A stretch of 64,000 bases of DNA from Diploscapter coronatus (lineage: Eukaryota > Nematoda > Chromadorea > Rhabditida > Rhabditidae), in NCBI GenBank assembly GCA_964036155.1, contig OZ038423.1:25063249-25127248 (forward strand), given 5' to 3'. Position numbers and translations under genes: made by a program. Positions 30,101 to 40,250 of the stretch are shown piece after piece. The notes under the pieces were generated by a model, which worked only from the letters and a program-made list of their open reading frames with translations, was not told where the DNA came from and ran no database searches. Every line of letters begins with the position of its first letter. Within the stretch, counting starts at the first letter, position 1.

Positions 30101-32386
30101 TGGTGGATTTTTATATGTCCCCGTACTCTCCACATATGGGCGAGGCCCGCTTCGGCAATGTTTTAATTGAATTCTTTGTGCGTTGAGAAATGAAAGCGAG
30201 AGGGGAGGGGAAAAGATGAAGCGGCCCGAATTTATTGAAGCTGAGGACGACAAAACTGAGCATTGAGCTGGATCTGTGCCACAGAAATGCACATTCCGAA
30301 GAATAGAAAGACATCCATATATGGAGACACACTCGCCTCGCCTTGACTCGCTTATCATTGCACATCCCGAGAGAAGAGCCCTGAGGGGGGAGGAAGACAC
30401 GCTTTGCCAAATGCATGAGAATATCCAAGGATAAAAAGGCGACAAAAGCGGATCTAAGAAATCCCCCGATTCTTTTAGCAGATGGTTTTCCCCCAAAATT
30501 CCCATTTTTAGACATAGCATTAGTGTTTATTGCCAATCTGTATGTTTATTTATGTCTTTCCTCAGACGGAGTTTAGAGGGGAAAATATATTAATTTTTAG
30601 TCGGAAAAATATATTTCACCGATTGTTTATGAGGGACAAAGAAGTAATTAGGGATTACAGGCCCTGCAGACAGGTGGCTATGGACTTCATTTATCCGCCA
30701 GCTTTACGCCCACAAACTCACTGCTTCCCACTTTGCATGAACATAATCATGATGACGTCATCAACGATGATAGGTAGAGAGGAACGTTTTGTCACATAAA
30801 ATAAAATAATCATGAATCTCTCCTATTCATGCATGAATATCGGCAAAATTCCATTGGCGAACGAATTAGAAATGAAACAATATACGTGTGACAAGACTTC
30901 TGATTAACCATATAGAAGGACGAGAAGTGAAGAGCGACAGACAGCCACATCGGATCATCAGAAGAAACTAAGGAAAATGGACTGTCGTCTGGAAACTGAA
31001 GCTTGTCTTCGTCAGGTTGAGCAGGCCGTTGCAGGAGAAGAAGTATGCACTGAAGAAACTATTGAAAAGTAAGATTTAAATTTTCACAATTTGTTTAGTT
31101 ATGCACTTTAAATTAGCCTACTTGTCAATATGTCATGCACTTTTATGATTTAATCTGACCTCCGAATGACCTATCACTCAATTAATATTAATATACCTGT
31201 CTGATATAACAACTGTCCAAGTCTATCCTGTTATATGCACATCTCAGCGACAATTACAATAAGCCAAAGTCAGTTGTTGTCGTCGGAGAAATATAATCGA
31301 AGGAAGAGAAGAAGAGGGATCTCTTACAAGGGAGACAAAACTCCTACAAACCGACACGGGCCCATATTATGTTACCAAATGAAAGCCTAAATGATTATAG
31401 TCTTTGGAGAAAGCGAAATATTTTAGATTTTCTTTACTTGTTAACAAAAGTAGCAAGCAAAATTGCGCGAAGTTTAACTTTTATAATTTTATGTTTTATG
31501 GTGCTAAATTTAAAGCAATTCTTACTTACTACTTTTATCAAAGCCCTTACAAAGTATTTGATTATTTATAGCTAGTCTATGTGATGTGTAATGTGTAATA
31601 TATGCGTGCGAGTTACATTTTTGCCTATAAATGGAGCGACCTTCAAAATTAATCATCGTTGATATGGAAACGACGCTCCGATGCAGTCAGAGACAGATGC
31701 GTCTCAAATACAAAACCCCATATCTCAGTCTATTCTGTCTATTTTAGTGCTAATTATCACTCCCTGCTTAATTTAGTACATTTCAAAATGACCACTTTCT
31801 TACTCTCGCGAAACTATATATATAGTCTTTGATAGGGCAAAAGCAGACATCGAGAGGGCACATATCTTCGGATATACAACGGGTAGACGAAATTTGAGAC
31901 GAATTTTAAGATCCCGCTGACAAAATGCGAAAGGGATAGGCTCAATTAGCCTCGAGATAAAATGGGATTTTGTTGACTTAAGATAAAAAAAATGAATGTC
32001 GATTGCTGTGGTATTTCGGTAGTTATCAAAACTACGATAAAATTTCCAAAATTATGGTAACATTACCAAAAAGATTTTGTATATTGATTCAAAAATGATG
32101 GTAGTTTTACCATGATTTTGGCACACTGACCCAAAACGGTACCGTTTTCAGAATTCGTGATGTGGTAAGCCGCTTCGTCTGCAGTTTATGTCCCCAGCTA
32201 CCATTCGACATGATCGAGTCCCAATTGGGTTCGGTGGTGGACGATATCATGCAGACACATCTTCACGAACCCATCCCCGATTCCCACTCCTTCCCATACT
32301 CTCATTTCTGTAATGATCTAAAAGACGTTCTTCTCACAGAACTTCACTTCTTCGTGCTCATCAACGAGCTTAATGACATTCAGTAA
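24170..32386 (+). CDS. Large coiled-coil protein with PCM1-like C-terminus
   Basis: Probable homologue of pericentriolar material 1, the scaffold of centriolar satellites. The start ATG at 24170 follows an acceptor (TTTCAGA). Exons to 28135 encode almost continuous charged coiled coil (RRKAIKKNIDDIRERKVEIA, RKQKASDLDAKAKKTREELN, ENLTAMRERLEKMQEAGEDI, DDEQAAIIEQLEDLNVGMEH). A small exon at about 26693-26747 (RLCNIITKWAHQNRFPDPE) fits phase on both sides. A Pro/Ser-rich region at 28494-28770 passes into an amphipathic stretch (LDTLSDRLIRLSRGESVSDL), then a Ser-rich exon at 29230-29334. The last exons are about 30977-31074 and 32148-32386. The terminal NDLKDVLLTELHFFVLINEL resembles the vertebrate PCM1 C-terminal helix as I remember it. 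One exon near 29394-29495 looks coding but its phase does not fit, so the 3' half is approximate. The span could be two genes. Confidence 0.6.
24628..24645. repeat. (AAT)n microsatellite
   Basis: Six AAT/ATA units in an intron of the coiled-coil gene, immediately before the acceptor AAATTAG. Confidence 0.6.
26382..27045. other. Proline-rich linker exon and following introns of the coiled-coil gene
   Basis: The exon ending near 26638 encodes DVPPPLPTVPPPDDAGDSLD then DLEYTLINAKRNL. It is followed by the short exon at 26693-26747. The intron from about 26748 to 27031 ends exactly in AAAGCTGATCTTCAG, one copy of the dispersed splice-site motif. Confidence 0.55.
27330..27478. mobile_element. MITE-like foldback element, about 150 bp
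   Basis: It lies in an intron of the coiled-coil gene. The left arm begins CTCAGTGA and reaches CGCGCGGTATT. The right arm, read on the other strand, begins CTCAGCGA and reaches CCGGGCGGTATT. The centre contains further copies of ACCGxCCGGxAAT-type units and ATCGATCGATAT. It has no coding capacity, so it would be a non-autonomous DNA element. Confidence 0.6.
32031..32140. repeat. Cluster of degenerate GGTA-GTTTTACC repeats
   Basis: It lies in the last intron of the coiled-coil gene. Units such as GGTAGTTATCAAAACTACG, ATGGTAACATTACC and ATGGTAGTTTTACCAT are short inverted repeats of one another and occur three times in about 110 bp. Probably a degraded foldback element. Confidence 0.4.
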
Positions 32387-32571
32387 TTCTTCATTTTGTT
32401 GTAAATATTTAGGATTTCTAAGCTTCGATTGAAACTTAGTGCTTATGGTATCTGTGATCTGAAAAGTCATACAGTTACGTAATCCTTACATTCATTCATC
32501 AAAAGTGTTCTTGTTTTTCATTATTGTGCAAGATTTTGACTTGTCCTGAATTTACAGTTATTTACACATCG

Positions 32572-32577
32572 AATAAA
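32572..32577 (+). terminator. Poly(A) signal AATAAA of the coiled-coil gene
   Basis: AATAAA 186 nt after the stop codon. The T-rich acceptor of the next gene (TTTATTTTTTCCAG, ending at 32720) follows 143 nt later, which is within the spacing seen in trans-spliced nematode operons. Confidence 0.55.
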
Positions 32578-32760
32578 CATTGCGATTTTTTCATCAGGCT
32601 GTTTTATCCGTCTAGTGTGTTAGTCCGTTCACATTACGATATTTTTGATTGATTTATGAAATTCAATAATAATTTTTGTATGATTGTAAAATTCAGTAAC
32701 CCCGATTTTATTTTTTCCAGTAAAAATTGAGCAAATTTTATAAACTGGATGAGTTTTACA

Positions 32761-32778
32761 ATGGTTCTAGTTTTGTAG
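32761..32778 (+). other. Short upstream reading frame in the dolichol kinase leader
   Basis: ATG GTT CTA GTT TTG TAG lies between the acceptor at 32720 and the main start at 32820. If the mature leader begins at the acceptor, this would be the first AUG and could lower translation of the kinase. Confidence 0.4.
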
Positions 32779-32819
32779 ATCCAAAAACGGGCAATAACAG
32801 CAGTATAGGCCTTGATGGC

Positions 32820-35043
32820 ATGTACGGGGAGCAGCCTGCGTACGGGCGACTCGTCGAAATCGCTGTTTCCTCTACAGCCGTATTCACTGGCCTCGCCACC
32901 ATTGTTACAGTAAGAATTTTAAGATACCGTGATTTTTAACCTGAAAAAATTATATGACTAATTCCCATAAAAGTAGTGCTTTTCTTCTCTGCACCTACCA
33001 GCACGGCCGAGCTCAGCCTTGGTAAAGACCGAGGAGTCGGCCGAGTTCGACCGTGAAATTGCACTGAAATGATTGAGATTGACTGAGACAGTCACTCGGT
33101 CCAATTTTAGACTGCTCGAAGTGAACAGTCTGTTTCAGACCGTGCAAATTTTTTCAGACTGAAATCGGCCGAACTCGGTCTGAAAAAGTCGCTCGGCTAA
33201 GATCGGCCGCTCTAACAGATGCAGAGTTTAAACATTTTCGAGTTATCCTTATTTTGCCCCAATGTTTGCAATACCGTTTTTTCCAGAATAAAGTCTACGT
33301 GAATGGTTTATTGTTGCTGATCATCTCGTTGGCCCTGTTCATCCACAGCCTTTCCCTGGAAATCGCTCCCCTCGACATATTCACGCACCTCTACAGTCTA
33401 GTCTTCATCTCTTCGAGTACAAGGTATTTTATGCTACTTTTCTACAGTATTCTAAATTTATTTTCCAGAAATTGCCTTCTGATTTTCTGGCTCTTCAATG
33501 TTCTGGTTTCAATTGCGTTTGGGGTCGCTGTTAATCTGCAGGGCAAAAGCACGACTATTCATAGGTGTTCTTTGAAACTACAATAATCTTAATTTTGAAA
33601 AAAACTACAATGATTTTGATTGTTATATTCGTAAGAAAGACTACAGGTAATTTTTCGCTTGTAAAAATTCAGAGAAAAAAAAATTAAAGTATCGTTAATT
33701 GGAGAGAAAGTATATTCATTCCGCAATTAGAATTCGAATTTGGAGAAGCGGAATAGCGAGTCGCGTTGAAGAGAAACGAGACGAATAGCGCAGTTTTTGA
33801 ATATCAACGTTCTCTCCAATCAATGGTCTTTAACCTTTTCATAATTTTCAGGAAATTCTTCCATTTGACAGTGTCGCTGATCTACGTATCCGGGTTGTAT
33901 TTGGACATTTCGTTCACGTGGCTTTGCGGTTGGCTCTGGCTCTGCATCTTCGTAATTATCGAGGTTAGGAACATTCAAATTATTGTAATCTATAGTAATC
34001 TTTTATTTTTTCCGATATTTCGTTATTTCGAAGTGCCCCCATGGTCGGAATCGCTCAACAACTTCCTGCTGCCTTTCAAAGACGAACAGGACACACATTT
34101 TCTGCTCACTCCGATATTTTTACTACTCGGCAAGAGTTATTTAAAAAAAAATGAAAATTCCGAATTTTCAGGCGTTTTCATACCTCTTTTCCTGTCACCA
34201 TCCACGAAATTCCCGCAATTGCATCATTTCGCAGGTGTAGCCTCGGTGGGTGTCGGCGATAGTTTGGCAGCGATTATTGGAAGTAAATTTGGAGTTCATA
34301 AATGGCCTGGGTAATTTTTCTCATTTTGATAAATCTTTACATTTATCAGTAATAGGAATTAGATGTAATTTTTATCACGGAAACCCATCGCAGTCGGTTA
34401 AAAGAAGGGATAAGGACGCAGAGTGCACTCAATTTATTTTCGAATTTGACGCAACGATCCCCGATTTGTGAAGGGAAAAGAAAAGTGAGCGAATAGATAG
34501 CGCGAAACATTCACTCAATTGCACGGCCTTACGTTCTTTATGATTGGACCTTGGCCCCGTCCATCTGCAATTGGCTTCTTGTAAAAGCCGTAACTAGCAA
34601 AATAGAGGGATAAGAGTAGAGGCTCGGTAGGTTAGGCTAACTTTTTTTTTCAAATAGAAATTGCACACGCTGCTCATCAGTTGAGACCAAAATCACCCTA
34701 CCTTTATCACTCGTGTACAGTCATATAGCTTTTACAAGAAGCCCTGGATTGCCGTGCTGTAAAAACTGTTGAATTTCAAATATTTTTATATCATCTTTGG
34801 ATGGACTCTGAAACTTAGAACTTTAAATTGGTAATTTTCAGCCGTAAAAAGACGATGGAAGGTAGTTTGGCGATGCTGGTTGGCTGTTTCTTCGTTCTTC
34901 TCTCAGCCAGGCCCTTCTGCACTTTTCCTGTGTCATCTCCATTCACTTGTTTCCTCGTTTCCCTAGCACTTTCTCTGGTGGAAGCCTTCACGTCGAGCAT
35001 CGACAATCTATTGCTGCCTTTCCTAGGATTTTTCATGTTATAA
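32820..35043 (+). CDS. Dolichol kinase (DOLK/Sec59 family)
   Basis: CTP-dependent kinase of the endoplasmic reticulum membrane that makes dolichyl phosphate for N-glycosylation and related pathways. Exons: 32820-32909, 33287-33423, 33469-33564, 33852-34129, 34172-34310 and 34842-35043, together 942 nt (313 aa) with all phases consistent. The protein is almost entirely hydrophobic helices. Family motifs are RKFFHLTVSLIYVSG, FAGVASVGVGDSLAAIIGSK, the CTP-site-like HKWPGRKKTMEGSLAM, and the C-terminal SLVEAFTSSIDNLLLPFLG. The start chosen is the first ATG in the frame, because the same frame has a stop directly after the upstream acceptor. The protein is much shorter than human DOLK (about 540 aa), so N-terminal helices may be missing or unrecognised. 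A 42-nt in-frame segment at 34130-34171 can be read as a GC-AG mini-intron. It lies downstream of the coiled-coil gene at operon-like distance. Confidence 0.9.
33001..33212. mobile_element. MITE-like foldback element in dolichol kinase intron 1
   Basis: The left end CACGGCCGAGCTCAGCC matches the reverse complement of the right end (GAGCGGCCGATCTTAGCC) with few differences. Inside are repeated blocks of TCGGCCGA, ACTCGGTC and CAGACTG. It is about 210 bp, unusually GC-rich for this intron, with no open frame. Confidence 0.6.
34521..34760. mobile_element. MITE-like inverted repeat in dolichol kinase intron
   Basis: A perfect 16-bp inverted pair, GGCTTCTTGTAAAAGC at 34573-34588 and its complement at 34728-34743, is flanked by GCACGGCCTTACG (34521) and the complementary-type TTGCCGTGCTGT (34749-34760). 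The interior is non-coding. Confidence 0.5.
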
Positions 35044-35515
35044 CTAGAGACCGTAAACTCCGTCCCTTTGTATTTTTTCGCTTTTATTCAAAAGGTGAGA
35101 ACCAAGTACCCTTTAAAATGAAGGAAGGATCACGAAAATTCATTTATCAGATTCGATGAACCATTCATAGAAATGAGCCTTGATCAAGAAATTATATCAG
35201 GGAGTGCGCGTCCGCTTGCGCTCGCGACGATTTTATAAACCGAAAACGTGTTCACTTCGTGATAGGTCTAGGTCAATTCTTTCGAGCAAAAGTGATGTTT
35301 ATTTTATTTTTCATCAATATCTCAGCTACATCGAATTTGATAATTTAAAGTAATAAATTGTTGAAAATGATGAATTCTGCAAAACCATTTGTGGTCCCTC
35401 TAATTATTGCAAATTATTCAATTCACTGTTAAAATACGAGTTTTTTCATAAAGCTAAGATTGTTTCATCGTACACTAATAAAAACTTTAATTCTCCGTTA
35501 AATACGAGTTTCTCT

Positions 35516-35687
35516 GGGCCCGTTCAGATTTAGTTCCAACGCAGCTTGGAATTCGCAACTCGCTCGAAATAACATGAGAAATCAAGAGGACACAAGAAAT
35601 GACGCAGTCGCGCTTTCTTCACTTCTCATGCTATTTCGAACGAGTTGCAAGTTGCATGTTGCATTGGAACTAAGTCTGGACGGGCCC
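35516..35687. mobile_element. MITE with about 60-bp terminal inverted repeats
   Basis: It lies between dolichol kinase and the LRRFIP gene. The ends are GGGCCCGTTCAGATTTAGTT and, read on the other strand, GGGCCCGTCCAGACTTAGTT. Similarity continues inward through CAACTCGCTCGAAATAACAT versus CAACTCGTTCGAAATAGCAT and CATGAGAA. The unpaired centre is only about 45 bp. The clearest mobile-element relic in the window. Confidence 0.75.
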
Positions 35688-35955
35688 CCTGGCAATAAAC
35701 TTGTTTCAACAGAAAAACTTAGCTATTGTGATGACTATGTCCGGTGTTTAGCCGCGTAAAAAGCGTAACTAACGGAGGCAGAAGTATTCCGACTTATGCC
35801 TGCGGCTTCCGCCCGCCGTCTTTCCGCTTTATTTTCCGTCCGTTTTTTGCCTCGAAAGTTTGCAAACACTTGCCGGTCCTTTCAGGCTTTTCGCCTATTG
35901 ATTATCATCATTCCGACAATCGATAACTGTTAATGATTGATTGACTTAGGAAAGA

Positions 35956-38900
35956 ATGAGTTCTTACATCGGGGGGACTACGCCAGGCAGAAGGCGACAG
36001 GTAACCAGGACGGATGCAGAGGAACGCGCTCTCGACAAGATCTCCAGAGAGGTACGGTAGATCACAGTATGATTGAAAAAGTATTTGATAGTTAGTTTTT
36101 GATACATTGGATTTTTGGAGTTTACTCCAATGCTTCGTTTTCTATGTTATTTTTCTGTTTTTTTATTTCATATTTTTCAGGCTGAATCTCGAATGAAAGT
36201 GAAGCGGGAAACTCGAGAATTAGCACGCCAGCATCGTTCGAGTTTGTGGGAGAAGAAAGTCGAGGTGGGACCACATCTAAATTTTTGAAAATTCGGGATG
36301 ATAAAAAGTGGAGTAAATTCAGGAAGACGCTGAAGCATACAGGCATAATGCGGCTGTGAGTATTTTTCCTATTATTTAACGAGTGGTTTGAAATAGTTGA
36401 AGTTTACTGTAATTTTTTGAGTTGAATGATTTTTTGCTAACATCGAACATTAACGTTGCAGTCGACTTCTAACGGTCATTCGCATGAGAGTTCTTCTGGA
36501 GAGGCCAACCACTGCAATTCTTCCTCGGATGCAAAGAACGATCCTCATGTAAGAGAAAGTAGAAATAACTTTGGAGTTCCCTGAAGTGTGGATTGTGCTT
36601 TAACTTTTAATGAACTGTCGAAGTTCAATTTTTAACCTTTAATTTTCCAGGATCAACTTCTGGAGTTGGACGACAAATTCCAAAGGACGCTGATTCTCTA
36701 CTCCCAACTGGACAACGAGAAATCCGCTCTGCTTTATGAGGTTTTATTTGCTTAGTTTTCGAAAAAAAAACCTTTTTTTAATAGATGGATCTATTGAAAG
36801 ACGATTTGGAAGAGAAGGATGTCCTTCTTTCGAAAGCCAACAGGGAGAACCGCGATCTAACGAGCGTACGAATTTTTATTCTTTAAATTTATTAAATTAC
36901 ATGACCTAGAAAATATATACTATTTTATTCGTTCTTCTTCTACAATTGGTCCCCAACGTCATTCTCAAAATTACTGCTGTATAAATTCAGGACGTGAAGC
37001 TGCTGAAGCGCAACATCGAGGCGATGCAGATCACCGTCAACAATCTGAAAAGTGAAATTGCCGCTAGGGATCAGCTCATTCAGGTTTTTTAATTAAAAAA
37101 AGCTTTATTTTACTCTATTTTCCCTAAACTTAATTTTTTTCTGAGAAAAAATGGATTTTTAAAAAGATTTTCATTTTTCAGGAGAATGGCCTCGTCCTGG
37201 TCGAACAGGAACCCGAACAGAGTTCCCAAGGCTCGAAAACTAGCAGCGATTCATCGCTCAATTCGTGAGTTTCTATTTGAACTATTTATTTCTTTTCCCC
37301 GAAAATTTGTGAATATTCCTGGCTATGTGAAAATAATGAAATTATAAATTGAAAAGAAAGCAGATAGAATTTGCACTTTTGACGTAGTCAGAACGTGTAG
37401 AAAATTAGATTGTTGATGTTTTCGCCTTTTTCCAATATTTTTTCAGCCGGCCCCCCGGTCCTCTGCTTTTTGCGGCTGAAACAATTAGACTGCTGAATCG
37501 CGTCGTCCCAGGCAACTCGAGTCTTGACCAGAAAGTCCGCAATCTCATTGATACGGTAGGGAGAATGTCATTTACAAAAAAAAACAAAAATGACTAACTT
37601 ACAGTATGAAATATCGATTAATGAGAAAAAAATCATTAAATTTACAAATGAACAGTAGAATACTGTAATTTACAGTAGAAAATATGATCAATAATTTACA
37701 ATGTTACAAAATAAGTTACTGTAAAGTACAGTATGATACCGTCTTGTTTTGAGAAGATTTGCCAATCCATGCAGAATGTGCATTGGTGCATTACACAACT
37801 TGTGATATGGTAATTTTTATGACCAGATTTTTGGGTAGGATTATTCGCAAGTGAGGTAGAAAGAATTTTGAAACTGCACAAATGCGCTAAAATTGACCAC
37901 TTATTTCGAGGGAAAAGAAGAGCAATAAGCAACTTTTGTCGTAGATATGGAAGAGTCGGTTGAAAGTTCGGATTTTTACTATTCCTTTTATTCTGTTTTC
38001 TTGATTACCATGACATCCCTATCATAAGCGAGCGATTGAAAAATACAATTTTCTTATCAAGATTTTACTCACACCGCATAAAATTTGACCAGTTGCTGAC
38101 CGCGGAATCTTCCTTACAAGACAATATATCGATTTATAGATTTATTGATTGATTTTTCAGAACAAGCAAATGCGTAAAGACTACGAGGAGATGGGCCAAA
38201 CGCTGCACGCGCAAAGACAAGCTCGGAACAGCGCGGCTGCCGCCCAGATGGTCGGCAGCCAGGGATCGGGCATTGGCGCCCAAGCAGGGGTCGATGATGT
38301 TAACAGTAAGTCATTATAATTGATAGGAAAAAGAATAAATCTGACTGATAAGTGATAGGGAGAAAAGAAATCGAGGAATTACACAGTCACATCAGTAAGT
38401 ATTCAAAATAATTTTTGTCTGAAAAGATCACCAACTTTAAAAAAAAATGGTGAACTCTAAGAAAGCCATATTTTGTTATGTGTTTTGTCCGTCTTTGGTT
38501 GTGCTCGTCCCCATTATTTCTGGCTCATTATATTATTCGCCAAAATGTTTTGCACCTATGATATTTTTCCGAAAAGGTGAATTATAAAATGTGTCCCTTT
38601 ATTTTGTCATGTAATTTATGTTCATTTTTTCTGACGTGCTTCTCTGCTGGTCTTGTTGCGCGTAAATTCTGATGCCACTCCTCAATGCAGATTTAGTTAG
38701 AGTAACGCCTAATTGAGTCGTAGTGAATCTATTTTGCAAGAATGTCGAGTGGAAATAAGGAAATGGGTACGATTTGCAGAGGACGCTGCCCGACAGCTCG
38801 GTGAAATGAAGCAGCGAATGCAGGAACTCGAAAGAGATCTCAACAATCAACAAGGAAATGTAGGCAAAACATGAGTTACTTTTGGTGTCATATTTTAAAA

Positions 38901-40250
38901 TTTGATTGGTTTACTCATTTTTCAGACGATCCGCATTGAGAGCCAAATGAAGCGATACAAGCAGAGTGCGGATCAATTCGAAAAGGAGAATGACGAGTTG
39001 AAGGCTCAACTGAGGCAGATCAAGAAAGAGGTCGATTTTTAATTTGCTTCTATTTGAAGAAAACAAATTAAAGTAGTACGAATAATAGAGTAAAAATTCT
39101 TAGTTTGAATTACTTATTTTTTATCATCTTATGCCCTACTACTTTTTATTAATGGTCTATCAAATCAAAAAATGTTCTTTGTGGCTGATTCGATTATCCC
39201 CTTTGGCTTCGCTCATTTTCCTTTGAAGATTCCAATTTTCTCCTTCTGCTGTTCATTTTCTGACGAATTTTCATTAGACACGCGACAGCGCCGCCAACAG
39301 CAAAATCATCTTGTCCAAATCTTATTTTTTCTCGTCCAGACTTCAATCAAAAAGTCAAACGCCGTCCATTTTTGCAGGATTCCTCATTCATTCATTCATT
39401 CATTTATTAGGGAAAATTGTGGCCGAACGATTGTTTGAGCGGTGAACAATTTTATTAGAAAATAGAAGCAATTAAATGGAAGATTAACCAGATTTGCACC
39501 AATAGGAAAAGCTCAGAAAATGATACTTGCTTTTTGATTCGGGGAGTGAAATTAGGGGAAATGTTCTTTGAATGACTTCACGTGAGATTTCCGGAAATTT
39601 TCCTGATCCCCATTTTCCCACAGTTGATTATCGTCTCTGGTGATGTTTCCTTATCGAGGATTTAAGCACCAGATTCCGCAAGTTTCGAGCACTTTTACGA
39701 GTTTTATGACGCGACTTTAGAGTTTGAGTTCAATAGGCAGAATGTAGAATTGCACAAATGCACAGTCCCCCGAGAACTAGCGAATTCACTAATTCAGTGT
39801 CCATTTCGTCTTGCAGCAAGAAAAGAGAAGGCCCTTTATCTAAAAGGAAAGAACGCCTCATTCCAACTCGCGGACGAGTTTTTTATGCAAACTGAAAATC
39901 CAGCGAGAAAACCTCAGAAACGAAACTAATTACACAAAGAAAGCGGGGCGTTAATAGAGGGGAGGAAAGACTACGGGGCTAATAGGAAGACGATAATTGA
40001 CGAGAAAAAAGTCGAAATTGGACCTCGAACTTCAATCCTAAATTTGACGTTTAAAATGCTATCAGAGATGTGCGAAGTTGAAAAAATTTCATTTCAACTT
40101 GAGCCCTAAGGATTTTAGACCTTAAATTTGAAGCTCTAACTTCAGATGCGCGACAAGGAAAACGCCCTGGACGAAGCGAAAGAGACCAACAAACACCTGC
40201 AAGGTCGGCTCGAGAAAATGAGGAACCAGAGGACCGCGAGACCTGTCTGA
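35956..40250 (+). CDS. LRRFIP-type coiled-coil protein (Flightless-I-interacting family)
   Basis: Cytoplasmic coiled-coil adaptor. The vertebrate relatives LRRFIP1/2 bind Flightless-I and link actin, Wnt and nucleic-acid sensing; the role here is inferred from the family. The start ATG at 35956 follows the acceptor TTGACTTAG and GAAAGA. The N-terminal block is [20 protein letters not shown], then [19 protein letters not shown]. The diagnostic core is [20 protein letters not shown] and [16 protein letters not shown], matching the family's AQLDNEKxxLIYQVDxLKDxLEE. Next come [20 protein letters not shown] (family RDELIEKHGLVII), [20 protein letters not shown], and a terminal coiled coil ([20 protein letters not shown]) ending [18 protein letters not shown] before the TGA at 40248. 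An Ala/Gly-rich insert ([20 protein letters not shown]) is at 38228-38307. About 390 aa, with no sign of disruption. Confidence 0.9.
37600..37735. repeat. Cluster of TTACAGTA / TACTGTAA units in an LRRFIP intron
   Basis: At least six copies of ACAGTA or its complement TACTGTA occur in about 135 bp (for example ACTTACAGTATGA, AATACTGTAATTTACAGTAG, GTTACTGTAAAGTACAGTAT). This gives many overlapping short inverted repeats. Isolated TACTGTAG/TACTGTAA words also occur elsewhere in the window. Confidence 0.45.
39384..39405. repeat. (ATTC)n microsatellite
   Basis: Five ATTC units in the last long intron of the LRRFIP gene (about 39030-40144), which otherwise shows no exon. Confidence 0.65.

Noticed and set aside
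29975..30536. Overlapping minus-strand frames of 181 and 141 codons
   Set aside because: Two overlapping frames, no recognisable motif, and located in the long intron of the coiled-coil gene. The only conceivable support would be transcript evidence.
32727..32819. In-frame extension upstream of the dolichol kinase start (KFYKLDEFYNGSSFVD...)
   Set aside because: The frame has a stop at 32721-32723, directly after the only acceptor, and no ATG before 32820.
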